Positions 44,054 to 53,742 of a DNA stretch of 64,000 bases are shown here, piece after piece (the stretch's first letter is position 1; each line of letters opens with the position of its first letter). The DNA comes from Lentisphaerota bacterium. Its GTDB lineage: Bacteria; Verrucomicrobiota; Kiritimatiellia; UBA8416; JAIOPI01. The stretch covers positions 62,001 to 126,000 of the forward strand of contig JAIOPI010000031.1 in the NCBI GenBank assembly GCA_021413965.1, given 5' to 3'. The notes under the pieces were generated by a model. That model saw only the letters and a list, made by a program, of their open reading frames with translations. It searched no databases and was not told where the DNA came from. The position numbers and the translations under genes were made by a program.

Positions 44054-45435
44054 TGGGCAGCATGAGCGGTCCGGCGGGTGACAAGAAGACGGGAGCGGTG
44101 CAGGTGGACGGGGACGATCGCATCGTCACGCCGCACCCGCGCATTCGGGGGACGCTGCAGGTGCCGGGCGACAAGAGCATGTCGCACCGCGTGGCCATGC
44201 TGGCGGCGCTGCTGGACGGGACGTCGACCATCGATGGGTTCCTGGCGAGCGAGGATTGCCTGCATACCGTGCAGGCGATGCGCGACCTGGGGGCGCAGGC
44301 CACGCAGGACGGGGCCACCGTGACGATCACGGGAACAGGCGGGCGCTACCGGTCGCCGATGCGCGTGCTCGACATGGGCAATTCCGGCACGGGCATGCGG
44401 CTGCTGACCGGGTTGCTGGCGGGGCATCCGTTTCCAGCCGAGCTGACGGGCGACGCCTCGTTGCGCTCGCGGCCGATGAAGCGCATCCAGGAGCCGCTGG
44501 AGCAGATGGGGGCGCGGCTGGAACTGCTCGGTCCGCGCGGGTGCGCGCCGATCCGCGTGCATGGGGCGCGGCTGAAGCACGTGACGTACGTGTTGCCGAT
44601 GGCCTCGGCGCAGGTCAAGTCCTGCGTGTTGCTGGCGGGGTTGCTGGCGGAGGGGCGGACGACGGTGGTGGAGCCGAAGGCGACGCGTGATCACACGGAG
44701 CGGTTGCTGCGGGCGTTGGGCGTGCGGTGCGAGTCCAACGGCCTGGAGATCACGGTTGATGGGACCGGCGACCGGCTGCCGCGGCCGCGGTCGCAGGCGT
44801 GGTCCGTGCCGGGTGATTTTTCGGCGGCGGCGTTCTGGCTCGGGGCGGCGGCCATGCTGCCCGGGTCGCAGGTGCTGCTGACCAATGTTGGCCTGAATCC
44901 GCGGCGTACGGCGTTCTTGGATGTGCTGAAGCGGATGGGGGCGCGCATCGAGATCTTCCCCACCGACACGCAGAACAGCTGGGAGCCGGCGGGCGCGGTG
45001 TCAATCGAAGGCGGCGAGCTTCAGGGCACAGAGGTGGCGGGGGAGGAGATCCCCAACTTGATCGACGAATTGCCGATGGTGGCAGTTCTCGGTGCGCTGG
45101 CGAAGGGGCGGACGGTGATTCGCGACGCCGAGGAGCTGCGCGTCAAGGAAACGGACCGCATCACGGCGATGCTGCGTTGCCTGAGCGCCTTCGGCGTGAA
45201 GGGCGAGGAGCGGCCGGATGGCATGGTGGTAGAGGGCGGGGCGCGGATACGGGGCGGGGGCGAGGTGACCAGTTTCGGCGACCATCGCATTGCCATGTCG
45301 GGGGCGGTGCTGGCGCTGGCGGCGGACGCCCCGGTGCGCATTCGCGATGTGGCCTGCGTGGCAACCTCGTATCCGGCATATTGGACGGATCTGGTAAAAC
45401 TCGTGGCGGGTGGCCAGCGCGTGGAGGCAGCATGA
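44053..45435 (+). CDS. aroA: EPSP synthase (3-phosphoshikimate 1-carboxyvinyltransferase)
   Basis: 460 residues; ATG at 44053 shares one base with the tyrA stop and follows AAAGGAA (GTG 44050 is an alternative). Motifs: LQVPGDKSMSHRVAMLAAL, LDMGNSGTGMRLLTGLLAG, GDASLRSRPMKRIQEPL, EELRVKETDRITAM, SFGDHRIAMSGAV. Penultimate shikimate-pathway step. The N-terminal GNSGTGMRL with its Gly is like class II-type enzymes, where glyphosate tolerance is common, but this was not analysed. Confidence 0.96.
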   Translation: MGSMSGPAGDKKTGAVQVDGDDRIVTPHPRIRGTLQVPGDKSMSHRVAMLAALLDGTSTIDGFLASEDCLHTVQAMRDLGAQATQDGATVTITGTGGRYRSPMRVLDMGNSGTGMRLLTGLLAGHPFPAELTGDASLRSRPMKRIQEPLEQMGARLELLGPRGCAPIRVHGARLKHVTYVLPMASAQVKSCVLLAGLLAEGRTTVVEPKATRDHTERLLRALGVRCESNGLEITVDGTGDRLPRPRSQAWSVPGDFSAAAFWLGAAAMLPGSQVLLTNVGLNPRRTAFLDVLKRMGARIEIFPTDTQNSWEPAGAVSIEGGELQGTEVAGEEIPNLIDELPMVAVLGALAKGRTVIRDAEELRVKETDRITAMLRCLSAFGVKGEERPDGMVVEGGARIRGGGEVTSFGDHRIAMSGAVLALAADAPVRIRDVACVATSYPAYWTDLVKLVAGGQRVEAA

Positions 45436-46121
45436 AGGCAGATGAGGGGGCGGCCTCCGTGGTGGTGGCGATCGACGGGCCGGCGGCATCGGGAAAGTCC
45501 ACGGTATCGCGGCGCCTGGCGGGCGCGCTGGGGTACTTGTATGTGGATTCGGGCGCGCTGTATCGCGGCGTGACATGGGCGGCGCTGGAGCAGGGTATTC
45601 CGGGAACCGACACGGCGCGCGTGCTGAGCTGCATGGCGGCATGCCGGTTCGCCTTCGAGGTGGCGGATGGGGCGGTGGTCTTTACGATTGATGGTTTTCG
45701 CCCGGTGGGCCAGTTGCGCACGGAGACGGTGAACCGAAATGTCAGCCCGGTGGCGGCCGTACCCGAGGTGCGTGTGCAGGTGGTCGAATGGCTGCGCAGC
45801 CTGGTGCGGTTCGGCTCCCTGGTGATGGAAGGGCGGGATATTGGCACCAAAGTTTTCCCGGCGTCGCCCTTCAAATTCTACCTGGACGCGGCGCCCGAGG
45901 AGCGGGCCCGTCGCCGGCACGAGGAGATGGCGGGCCAGGTCAGCGCGGCGGAGGTGGGAGAATCGCTCAAGCGGCGCGACCTGATCGACAGTCGCCGCCA
46001 GATGGATCCGCTGAAAGTGGCGGCCGACGCCAGGGTGATCGATTCGACGGGCATGGGCGTGGATGACGTCGTGCAGGTGATCCTGGCGGACATTGAAGCG
46101 CGTCGGGCGTGCGCATCTTGA
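45432..46121 (+). CDS. cmk: cytidylate kinase
   Basis: 229 residues; ATGA overlap with aroA. P-loop AIDGPAASGKSTVSRRLA, YVDSGALYRGVTW, MEGRDIGTKVFP, FKFYLDAAPEERARRRHEE, RRDLIDSRRQMDPL. All are standard Cmk motifs. Phosphorylates CMP/dCMP. The aroA-cmk arrangement is common across bacteria. Confidence 0.96.
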   Translation: MKADEGAASVVVAIDGPAASGKSTVSRRLAGALGYLYVDSGALYRGVTWAALEQGIPGTDTARVLSCMAACRFAFEVADGAVVFTIDGFRPVGQLRTETVNRNVSPVAAVPEVRVQVVEWLRSLVRFGSLVMEGRDIGTKVFPASPFKFYLDAAPEERARRRHEEMAGQVSAAEVGESLKRRDLIDSRRQMDPLKVAADARVIDSTGMGVDDVVQVILADIEARRACAS

Positions 46122-46204
46122 ATTCGCTTGCCTGCGGCGGGTAATGGCTAGTATGGTGATGCGGTTTTGCGCCTTGTGTGGCGCGTGCCTGCTGGTGGGG
46201 ATGC

Positions 46205-46426
46205 ATGCCAAAAGACGACTCTATTGAAATTGTCGGAACCGTGGTGAAGGTGCTGCCGGCGACCATGTATACGGTGAAGCTGGAGAACGGCCACGAGGTG
46301 CTCGCGCACATTTCCGGCAAGATGCGGAAAAACTTCATCCGCATCACGGCGGGGGACAAAGTCACCCTGCAGATCTCGCCCTACGACCTGACCAAGGGTC
46401 GCATCACCTACCGCCACAAGACCTGA
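46205..46426 (+). CDS. infA: translation initiation factor IF-1
   Basis: 73 residues, normal length: [45 protein letters not shown] and [22 protein letters not shown]1-like OB fold binding the 30S A site. Chosen start 46205 matches the family; an in-frame upstream extension adds only nine non-conserved residues. Confidence 0.97.
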   Translation: MPKDDSIEIVGTVVKVLPATMYTVKLENGHEVLAHISGKMRKNFIRITAGDKVTLQISPYDLTKGRITYRHKT

Positions 46427-46547
46427 GGTTCTGACGGCGGTGTTGATGTTCTGCGCTTGCGCGCTCCGAATCCGGCTGATGGCCTTATACGGCCTGTGCC
46501 GGTTGGTTGCTCCCGACACACGCCCGTCCTGCCGGACGTGGCCTCCT

Positions 46548-48092
46548 TCACGGTTGCGGGTAGAAGGCGTCCCAAGGCGGGAAAATAGTCAGGCTTGTTT
46601 CCGTCAAGCCGTCGACCGTGAACATGACGTTGGTGTCGCGCGGCCTAACCTGCAGTGTCATGTCCATCTCGGGTTGGAACGGATACGTCATGATCCGCCG
46701 CGTGAGGAATGACCCGGCCGCATCGACGCCCACGGTTTCGCCTGCGCCGTCGATCGAGAAGGATGTCCTCAGGTTCTCCGGCCCGTGCCTATAGAGGGAC
46801 GTTCCAATTTCATCGAAGACGTGCCCGCTTGCATAGAGGCTCCAAACCCATTGACGCCTGACGACTTCCGGAACCCAGCGCAGGTGGAGGGCCCCGACCG
46901 CTTCGCGGGCCATGAGGCTGATGCGCGGCGGGATGACCAGGCAGAAGCGCGCCGCCAAGTCTACGTATTCGCCCCTGTGGTAGGTCTGCGCCGTGCACGA
47001 CACGCGATAGAAGCCGGGCGGAAGGTCCTCCGTGTGCACGGTGTCGCCATCGCGCGCGTCGGCCGTGCCGGCGGACAGGTTTTCGATTACCCAGTGGAAC
47101 TCGCCTAATGCCGTCGATTCCCGCGCGTCCAGCATCAGCAGGCCCTGGGCATCGAGGCGTGGTTTCGCGACGAGGACGGGAACGTCGCTGTCGAACGAGA
47201 AGGTGTTATCGGCGGCATCGATATACTGGAACCGGAAGCCCAGGTCCCAGAGAGATGGATTTGGTGGCGGGGCGTCGACCAGGAGCCAGCCATATTCGCT
47301 GACAAATTCAGTATCCACGCATACGAGACCCTTGTGCGCGAAGTCCGCGGCATACAGGGCGAGGGCATGGACGCCATTCTGCCGGTGCAGGATGGGGGTC
47401 TGCAGGGAGAAGTTACCAGTTTCATCGATGGCAACAGGCAGCCGCAAGCCATCGACATCGACGTGGGCGCGGGAGACGCCGCTGCTGCCGAGAAGCCCAG
47501 CCTGCATGGCATCCCACACATGGCCCCAGACGCGCATGATGGGAAACGGGATGGCGGCATCGATCTTGCCGTGTACGGCTCCGGCGGGCGGGTGGCGATC
47601 GGGGCGTACGGCATTGGTGGGCCATGCGATCCAGAAGGAGGGAGGCGTTTGTGAAGCGGGAGGCGGGAGCGAGACGCGAACTTCGTAGACATCGCTGCGC
47701 CATGCCGTCAGGAGCAGGGCGGCGGCGTTCCACGCTTCCCACGTTGTGCCGTCGACGTGTCGGAGGGCCCAGGTTGACGCGCCGTTGGGCCCTCGCGGCG
47801 TGACCAGTTGCAGCCAGGCCAAACCGCCGGCGGTAAACCCGCGCAGGTAGGTGTTCGTGGGAGCTGGGCCATCCTGCTGCCACGGCACATCATCCACGTA
47901 AAGCCTCGGGGGCGACTGATCCTGAAGCGTCTGGGTATATGGGTCTGGAAATGCCCCAAACGGATAGACGTGTGGCGGCGGTGCAGCCGTCTTGGCAGGT
48001 GAAGAGCGTGCCCACACGCTGACCGTCGACCATGCCATCACGCCCATGAGCATGACAACAGGTCGCAAGATGCTGGTGCAACGCATCGTCAT
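46548..48092 (-). CDS. exported protein of unknown function
   Basis: 514 residues. ATG 48092 with GGAGA upstream, signal peptide ILRPVVMLMGVMAWSTVSVWA. The rest is soluble and beta-rich, with a PKD/Ig-like stretch (ARDGDTVHTEDLPPGFYRVSCTAQTYHRG, ~370-400) and an N-terminal part rich in Trp and Pro (PPRLYVDDVPWQQDGPAPTN). No catalytic motif or anchor seen. Lies alone between infA and the pseudouridine synthase, on the opposite strand to the infA operon. Confidence 0.7.
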   Translation of the reverse strand: MTMRCTSILRPVVMLMGVMAWSTVSVWARSSPAKTAAPPPHVYPFGAFPDPYTQTLQDQSPPRLYVDDVPWQQDGPAPTNTYLRGFTAGGLAWLQLVTPRGPNGASTWALRHVDGTTWEAWNAAALLLTAWRSDVYEVRVSLPPPASQTPPSFWIAWPTNAVRPDRHPPAGAVHGKIDAAIPFPIMRVWGHVWDAMQAGLLGSSGVSRAHVDVDGLRLPVAIDETGNFSLQTPILHRQNGVHALALYAADFAHKGLVCVDTEFVSEYGWLLVDAPPPNPSLWDLGFRFQYIDAADNTFSFDSDVPVLVAKPRLDAQGLLMLDARESTALGEFHWVIENLSAGTADARDGDTVHTEDLPPGFYRVSCTAQTYHRGEYVDLAARFCLVIPPRISLMAREAVGALHLRWVPEVVRRQWVWSLYASGHVFDEIGTSLYRHGPENLRTSFSIDGAGETVGVDAAGSFLTRRIMTYPFQPEMDMTLQVRPRDTNVMFTVDGLTETSLTIFPPWDAFYPQP

Positions 48093-48141
48093 TCGACGGT
48101 CTCCGTGTACCATCGCGGCCACGATCCCAAGCTAAAGTAAG

Positions 48142-49155
48142 TCACCCCGGTTCGCGGTCCAGTCCAAACGCCTTCAGGCAGGTGCGGAAATCGGGTGGGG
48201 GGGTCGAGCGGGCGGTGACGAGCTTGCCCGCCGTGGGGTGGGGGAATTGCAGCAAGGTGGCGTGCAGCATCTGGCGGGGAACCTGCATGAAGGCGGGAGA
48301 CAGGCCGTGTTGCGGGCCATACTGGCGGTCCCCGAGCACCGGGTGCCCGATGTCGGCCAGGTGACGTCGGATCTGGTGTGTGCGTCCGGTCAAGGTCTGC
48401 AGCGCGACGTGGCTGGCGGCAGGCGTCGCCTTGAGCGTTCGCATCCTGGTGACAGCCGTCAGCCCGTCGATATTGGCATCGATGGTCTGCGCGGGTGGAT
48501 GGGGGCGGCCCATGACGAGTGCCGTGTATTCCTTTTCGACGGCATGGGTGCGGAACAGCTCAATGGCGGCGGCGAACGCGGCGGGACCGCGTGCCACGAG
48601 CAGGCAACCGGAGGTGTCCTGATCGAGGCGATGGGCGACGATGAGGGTCGAGTCACTGCGCTCGTCGCGCAACTGGAGTTCGACACTCGCGGGCCCATTG
48701 GTCAGCATGCCCGCGGGCTTGTCGACGATAAGGTACTCCGCATCCTCGTGCAGAACGCGGATGGGAACGCGGCGCGGGGCCGTGGGGGCTGGCGGCTGAA
48801 GGACGCGCACGGTGTCACCACCGGTAAGTGTGTGTCCCGCCATCCAGACGCGCTGGCCATTGACGAAGACCTGGCGGTTATCGAGCAGGGATTTGGCGCG
48901 GTTTCCGGACACGCTGAGGCATTTGGCGAGGTAATCGCGCAGGCGGGTGCCGGCATCGGGGCGCTCCACCTTGAATTCGCTCATATTCCCGAGGTCGACC
49001 TTGGGGAGCGGGGCATGGCGAGCGGGATAGGCTGGCGGGCGTGATCGGTCGCGCGCCCAGGGCGCACCCGGTCCGGAGGTTGAGCGGCCCTTGTCACGCG
49101 GACCGGCTCCGCGGCGGCGTCCCGCGCGTGGAGATTTTCGTTCGTTTCTGCTCAT
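48142..49155 (-). CDS. RluA-family 23S rRNA pseudouridine synthase
   Basis: 337 residues. S4-like domain (RLRDYLAKCLSVSGNRAKSLLDNRQVFVNG, ~70-110) then the catalytic domain: VLHEDAEYLIVDKPAGMLTN, VAHRLDQDTSGCLLVAR with the nucleophilic Asp, EKEYTALVMG, LTGRTHQIRRHLADIGHPVLGD. Isomerises specific uridines in rRNA. The first ~57 residues are Arg/Gly/Pro-rich; a start at MSEFKVERP (48984) is possible, and 49155 has a weak ribosome site. Confidence 0.92.
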   Translation of the reverse strand: MSRNERKSPRAGRRRGAGPRDKGRSTSGPGAPWARDRSRPPAYPARHAPLPKVDLGNMSEFKVERPDAGTRLRDYLAKCLSVSGNRAKSLLDNRQVFVNGQRVWMAGHTLTGGDTVRVLQPPAPTAPRRVPIRVLHEDAEYLIVDKPAGMLTNGPASVELQLRDERSDSTLIVAHRLDQDTSGCLLVARGPAAFAAAIELFRTHAVEKEYTALVMGRPHPPAQTIDANIDGLTAVTRMRTLKATPAASHVALQTLTGRTHQIRRHLADIGHPVLGDRQYGPQHGLSPAFMQVPRQMLHATLLQFPHPTAGKLVTARSTPPPDFRTCLKAFGLDREPG

Positions 49156-49333
49156 GGTAAGGCTTTTGTCACGGTTTGGTTTGTGCTAGGCTACCCGGTC
49201 GCTTGGTTCAGGGAGCCGTAATTTGCTGCTGGCCCCGAGTATAGGGATGGGCCGCGAAATGTGCAGCAACGGATTGTGAAGCAAGCTCCGCGGGCACGGC
49301 CAATGGCGTCACCGCAGGGCAGGGAGCGTAAAC

Positions 49334-51496
49334 ATGGCAGTGGATCTGACGAGCACGAAGGATGTGAACGCGTTGTCCGAATGGTTCGTCGGTGCGCTCA
49401 GCGCCGACCCGCTGCCGCTCGACCATCTGCTGGGGGTGCTGGATGCGCTGCAGCGCGATGGCCGCCGCAAGCTGTGCCGCGAGTGGGCCGAGATGCTGCG
49501 CGAGGCCGTCACGGAGCGCGGGGATGCATCCGGGCTGGTGCGGGTATTGAACATCGGCGCGCGGGCCGCCGAGGACCTGGTTTCCTTCCGCCTGGCCTGC
49601 CGGCCGTGGCTGAGCATCCTGTTCACGGATCGCAGGCACGCGGCGTTTCTGGAAAGCGTCGGCTTTGATACCAACTTGTCTCCGATTGAGTCCCTGCGCC
49701 GGTTGGGCGTGCTGATGGGGCTGAAGGACGGCGCCTTCTGCATGGACAAGACCTGGGGCTTCGGGGTTGTGCAGCGCGTGGACGACTTCTACAAGAAGGT
49801 GACGATCGACTTCTCGCGCAAGCCGGGGCACGTGATGACCTTTGCGTACGCGGCGGAGTCGCTGCAGCTGGTCGGTCCGGACCACCTGCTGGCGCGCAAG
49901 CACACGAAGCCGGCCGAACTGGCGGCGCTTGCCCGGGAGAACGCCGGGGAAATCGTGCACGTGGCGCTGGCCAGCTACGGACCGTTGACGGTCGTGCAAC
50001 TGCAGGAACTGATTGGCCAGGAGGGGATTGACGGCGGCGACTGGAAGGGGTTCTGGGACCGCGCGCGCAAGGCGTTGAAGAGCGACCCGCTGGTGGAAGT
50101 TCCCACGCGTCGCAGCGAGCCGTTGCGGCTGCTCCAGGCGCGCAAGGCGTACGACGCGGACTGGTTTGCGGCGCTGCAGAAGGAGCGCGATGCGAAGACG
50201 ATTCTGGAGCGCGCCGTTGAGCTGGAGAAGTCGGGCGAGGCCGAGGGGTTGGATCCGGAGTTCCGGAAGGCGTTGGCGGAGCGTGTGGCCTTTGGCGTGA
50301 TGGGGGCCGAAGACCGGCATCCCGAGCTGGCGGCGCGCCTGGTGCTGACCGCGGAGCGGATGAACCTGGCCAATGCCGGCTTCGATCTGGCGTCGGCCGC
50401 GCAGAAGTTGACCGAGCGGGACCGGTTGCTGGGCTGCATGAATCTGCCGGCGCGCGAGGTGGATTCCCTGCTGCGCCTGCTGGAGCAGCACCTGTCGGAC
50501 GCGGGCGACCGGCTGGCGCGGCTCGTGCCCCGGCTGCCCATCCACGCGGCGCGCGTGGTGATCGACAGCCTGCGCGCGGCGGGCCGCAGCGACGCCGTGG
50601 CGCAGATGGCGCGTGAAGGCCTGCTTTCGCGAACGGTGAGCACGGAGGTGATGGACTACCTGTGCGAGCACCGCGAGCTGTTGTCGGAGTGGCAGCTCGG
50701 CAGCCTGAGCGACCTGCTGCTGCAAGTGATTGTGGCCCTGGAGGCGACGGTGTCGGGCGAGCGCTATCGCACGCAGAAGGCACTGCGCGAGCGGTTCGAA
50801 GATCGGGCCTGGCTGGAGCCGGTGCTGGCCGCGCTGGACGCGCGCGAGCGCAGCCAGCTGCTGGGGCGCATCCGCCAGTCGCGCGGCTGGGAAGAGACGG
50901 CGCGGCGGTCCCTGATGGGGCGCATCATCAAGCTGTATCCGGATCTGGAGACCGTGGTGGCACGGGTGGATCGCAAGCCGGAAGAGAAGAAGGATGCACG
51001 CTTCAGTTCGTGGCGCAGCTACCGCGAGCGGCAGAAGCAACTGCGGGAGCTCGTGGAAATCAAGATTCCGGAGAACAGCAAGGCGATTGCCCATGCGCGC
51101 GGGTACGGCGATCTGCGGGAGAACTTCGAGTACCAGGCGGCGAAGGACGAGCAACGGCTGCTGATGCGGCGCCAGGGCGAGCTGGAACAGGACCTTGGTG
51201 AAGTGAAGGGCACGGATTTCGCGGGCATGCCGACGCAGGTTGCGGGCATGGGGGTGGGCGTCAGCCTGCAGCACGCCAACGGCGAGGTTCACATCTACTG
51301 GGTGCTGGGCGAGTGGGATCGGGACGAGATCCTGAACATCATCTCGAACAAGAGCGAGCTGGCGAAGCGGCTGGAGGGCGCCACGGCGGGGACCGAGATC
51401 ACGCTGCCGGGCGATCCCGAGGGACAGATGAGCCGCGTGCTGGCGATCCTGCCGCTGACGGACGAGATCAAGGCTTGGGTGCGGGCGACGGCCTGA
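49334..51496 (+). CDS. greA: oversized GreA-domain transcription elongation factor
   Basis: 720 residues against ~158 for ordinary GreA. The last ~165 residues are a full GreA: coiled-coil with the acidic tip in KIPENSKAIAHARGYGDLRENFEYQAAKDEQRLLMRRQGELEQDL (broken here: tip Asp and Glu in GDLRENFEY), then a C-terminal FKBP-like domain ending VLAILPLTDEIKAWVRA. Residues 1-550 are mainly helical repeats with GLKDGAFCMDKTWGFGVVQRVDDFYKKVTIDF near residue 130, resembling a CarD/Tudor-like RNA-polymerase-binding barrel. Chlamydial GreA has a similar total length. Rescues backtracked RNA polymerase; the added part may regulate or tether it. Confidence 0.93.
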   Translation: MAVDLTSTKDVNALSEWFVGALSADPLPLDHLLGVLDALQRDGRRKLCREWAEMLREAVTERGDASGLVRVLNIGARAAEDLVSFRLACRPWLSILFTDRRHAAFLESVGFDTNLSPIESLRRLGVLMGLKDGAFCMDKTWGFGVVQRVDDFYKKVTIDFSRKPGHVMTFAYAAESLQLVGPDHLLARKHTKPAELAALARENAGEIVHVALASYGPLTVVQLQELIGQEGIDGGDWKGFWDRARKALKSDPLVEVPTRRSEPLRLLQARKAYDADWFAALQKERDAKTILERAVELEKSGEAEGLDPEFRKALAERVAFGVMGAEDRHPELAARLVLTAERMNLANAGFDLASAAQKLTERDRLLGCMNLPAREVDSLLRLLEQHLSDAGDRLARLVPRLPIHAARVVIDSLRAAGRSDAVAQMAREGLLSRTVSTEVMDYLCEHRELLSEWQLGSLSDLLLQVIVALEATVSGERYRTQKALRERFEDRAWLEPVLAALDARERSQLLGRIRQSRGWEETARRSLMGRIIKLYPDLETVVARVDRKPEEKKDARFSSWRSYRERQKQLRELVEIKIPENSKAIAHARGYGDLRENFEYQAAKDEQRLLMRRQGELEQDLGEVKGTDFAGMPTQVAGMGVGVSLQHANGEVHIYWVLGEWDRDEILNIISNKSELAKRLEGATAGTEITLPGDPEGQMSRVLAILPLTDEIKAWVRATA

Positions 51497-51511
51497 GCGG
51501 GTTTGCCGCGC

Positions 51512-53017
51512 GTGTCACGCAACGTTATCCTTCGCGCGTCGGTCGTGCTGGCCTGGCTCGTCTGCATGGCCTTGCTGGTGCGCTTCGAGGCGTTTCCCGA
51601 GTACTTCACCCGGACCATGCCCGGGTATCGCAGCTTGCTGAGCGATGACGTGCTGCTGGAAGACAGCTGGTCGCGCATTCTCCACCAGGGACAGCCGATC
51701 GGGTACAGCCACACGGAGCTGGCGATTGACCAGGCGAACCCGCTCCAACACTACGCCCTGCAAAGTCACGTCTTCGTGCGTTTGAAGGCGCTGGGCACCG
51801 AGCAGCGCATTGATGTGGACACCGTGGCGCACGTGGACGTCACGCACCGCCTGCAGCGGTTTTCTTTTACGCTGTCCACCCGGGACACGCGGATGGAGAT
51901 TAGCGGCCGGCGGGGGGAGGGCAGCCACTTTGCCGTGACCATGAAGTCGGCGCTCAACACTCAGACGTTGGACGTGGAGATTCCGGACGACGTCATCCTG
52001 TACTCCCCGATGACGGAGATGGCGCTGAAGCGGCTGCGCCCGGGCGGCGAATTGACCATGCGGACCTTTGATCCGGCGTCGCTGTCGCCGTCGCGCATGA
52101 CCGTGCGCGCCCTGCGCGAGGAGCCGTTTGAGCGCCAGGGGGCGACCCAGACGGTCACGGTGCTGGAGACGGAGTACCAGGGGATGGCCGTTCATTCGTG
52201 GCTGGCGAAGGATGGGACACTGCTGCGGCAGGACACGCCGCTCGGGTGGAGCATCGAGTCGTGTACCGCGGATGAAGCGCTGGCGACGATTCGCCAGTCC
52301 CGCGGTGGCGGCGACATGCTGGCCGACGTGGCTGTACCGGTTATTGGCACGATTCATCGACCGGCGAGCTGCCGGTTGCTGCGGCTGCGCCTGTCCGGCG
52401 TCAGCTTCAAGCCCAGGGAGCTTGAGACGAATCGTCAGAGCATAGACGTCGCCGGGGAGAAGGACGTGGTTCTGCGTGTACGCCGCGGGCGCTTTCCGAG
52501 AGGCGCCGGCGGCGCGAGAGAGTTGGGGAAAGCGGAGCGCGCGGCCGCGCTGGCGGCCACCGCGTTTGTGCAGTCCGACGCGCCCGAGATGGTGGCCATG
52601 GCGGAGCGCGTGGTGGGCGGTCTGACCAATGACGCCGAGCGCGTGAAGGCGCTGACGCATTGGGTGAATGCCAGCGTGAGGAAGGAAATGACGGTGAGCC
52701 TGCCGTCGGCCCTGGATGTGCTCAAGACCATGGCGGGGGATTGCAACGAGCACACGTACCTGTTCACCGCCCTGGCGCGCGCCGTGGGCATTCCGGCCAA
52801 GATCATGGTGGGGCTGGCGTATCATGAGGGCGCCTTCTACTATCACGCGTGGCCGGCGGCGTATGTTGGCGAGTGGGTGGAGGTGGATCCGACCTGGGGC
52901 CAGGAGGTCGTCGACGCCACGCACATTCGGATGGTGGAAGGCGAGATCAGCCAGCAAATGGACATCATCAAACTGGTTGGTCGCCTGCGGATCACCGTGT
53001 TGGAGGAGGCGGAATGA
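51512..53017 (+). CDS. membrane-anchored transglutaminase-like protein
   Basis: 501 residues from GTG 51512 (an upstream TTG at 51503 lies too close to the Shine-Dalgarno). One N-terminal helix (VILRASVVLAWLVCMALLV), then a long extracytoplasmic region and a transglutaminase-like domain (~385-480): MAGDCNEHTYLFTALARAVGIPAKIMVGLAY with the Cys, FYYHAWPAAYVGEWVEVDPTWGQ with the His and Asp. Probably a peptidase or cross-linking enzyme outside the inner membrane. Four-base overlap with the ABC ATPase downstream suggests a joint envelope function. Confidence 0.87.
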   Translation: MSRNVILRASVVLAWLVCMALLVRFEAFPEYFTRTMPGYRSLLSDDVLLEDSWSRILHQGQPIGYSHTELAIDQANPLQHYALQSHVFVRLKALGTEQRIDVDTVAHVDVTHRLQRFSFTLSTRDTRMEISGRRGEGSHFAVTMKSALNTQTLDVEIPDDVILYSPMTEMALKRLRPGGELTMRTFDPASLSPSRMTVRALREEPFERQGATQTVTVLETEYQGMAVHSWLAKDGTLLRQDTPLGWSIESCTADEALATIRQSRGGGDMLADVAVPVIGTIHRPASCRLLRLRLSGVSFKPRELETNRQSIDVAGEKDVVLRVRRGRFPRGAGGARELGKAERAAALAATAFVQSDAPEMVAMAERVVGGLTNDAERVKALTHWVNASVRKEMTVSLPSALDVLKTMAGDCNEHTYLFTALARAVGIPAKIMVGLAYHEGAFYYHAWPAAYVGEWVEVDPTWGQEVVDATHIRMVEGEISQQMDIIKLVGRLRITVLEEAE

Positions 53018-53742
53018 TCGAGATCCAGGCACTTCACAAATACTATGGAAGCGTGCACGCCGTCCGGGGGATCAACCTGAGCGTGCCGAAGGGCGAAGTG
53101 TTCTGCTTCCTGGGGCCAAACGGCGCGGGCAAGACCACGACCATCAAGATTCTGACCGGGTTGATGCGGCCGAGCAGCGGGCGCGTGCGAGTGGGGGGCC
53201 TGGACGTGCAGACTTCACCCCTGGAGGCCAAACGCATCATGGGCTACATCCCGGACATGCCGTTCCTCTACGAGCGGATGACGGTGGAGGAGGTTTTTCG
53301 TTTTACCGGAGATCTCTACGGCGTTGCGTCTGGCGAGACGGAGCAGGCGCTGATGCGGTACTTCGACCTGTTTGCGCTGCTTGAGCACCGGGACGTGCTG
53401 GTGCACGATCTGTCGCATGGCATGCGGCAGCGGCTGATCTATGCCTGCACATTCCTCCATGATCCGGCCGTGCTGTTCGTCGACGAGCCGCTGATCGGGC
53501 TGGATCCCTACACCATCCGCCTGATCAAGGATCTGCTGCGCGAGAAGGCGCGCGGGGGGATTACCGTCTTCCTGACGACGCACATCCTGGCGCTGGCGGA
53601 AGACATCGGGGACCGCATCGGCATCATCCGGGACGGCGATCTTTGCGCGTTGGGAACGCTTGACGAGCTGCGCCGGCGGCACGGGGGGCGAACGCTGGAG
53701 GACGTCTTTCTCGGGCTCACACGACCGGAGGGCCGCCCATGA
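53014..53742 (+). CDS. ABC transporter ATPase (ABC-2 exporter type)
   Basis: 242 residues. Walker A LGPNGAGKTTT, signature LSHGMRQRL (Ser-His-Gly instead of Ser-Gly-Gly), Walker B AVLFVDEPLIGLDPYTI and switch TTHIL. CcmA/NatA-like. Works with the permease at 53739-55403, whose start overlaps its stop by four bases. Substrate unknown; the neighbouring transglutaminase suggests envelope or protein export. Confidence 0.94.
   Translation: MIEIQALHKYYGSVHAVRGINLSVPKGEVFCFLGPNGAGKTTTIKILTGLMRPSSGRVRVGGLDVQTSPLEAKRIMGYIPDMPFLYERMTVEEVFRFTGDLYGVASGETEQALMRYFDLFALLEHRDVLVHDLSHGMRQRLIYACTFLHDPAVLFVDEPLIGLDPYTIRLIKDLLREKARGGITVFLTTHILALAEDIGDRIGIIRDGDLCALGTLDELRRRHGGRTLEDVFLGLTRPEGRP

Noticed and set aside
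49208..51292. Long - strand open frame (694 codons) opposite the GreA fusion
   Set aside because: Arg/Leu/Gln/His-rich shadow frame; the + strand carries conserved GreA motifs.
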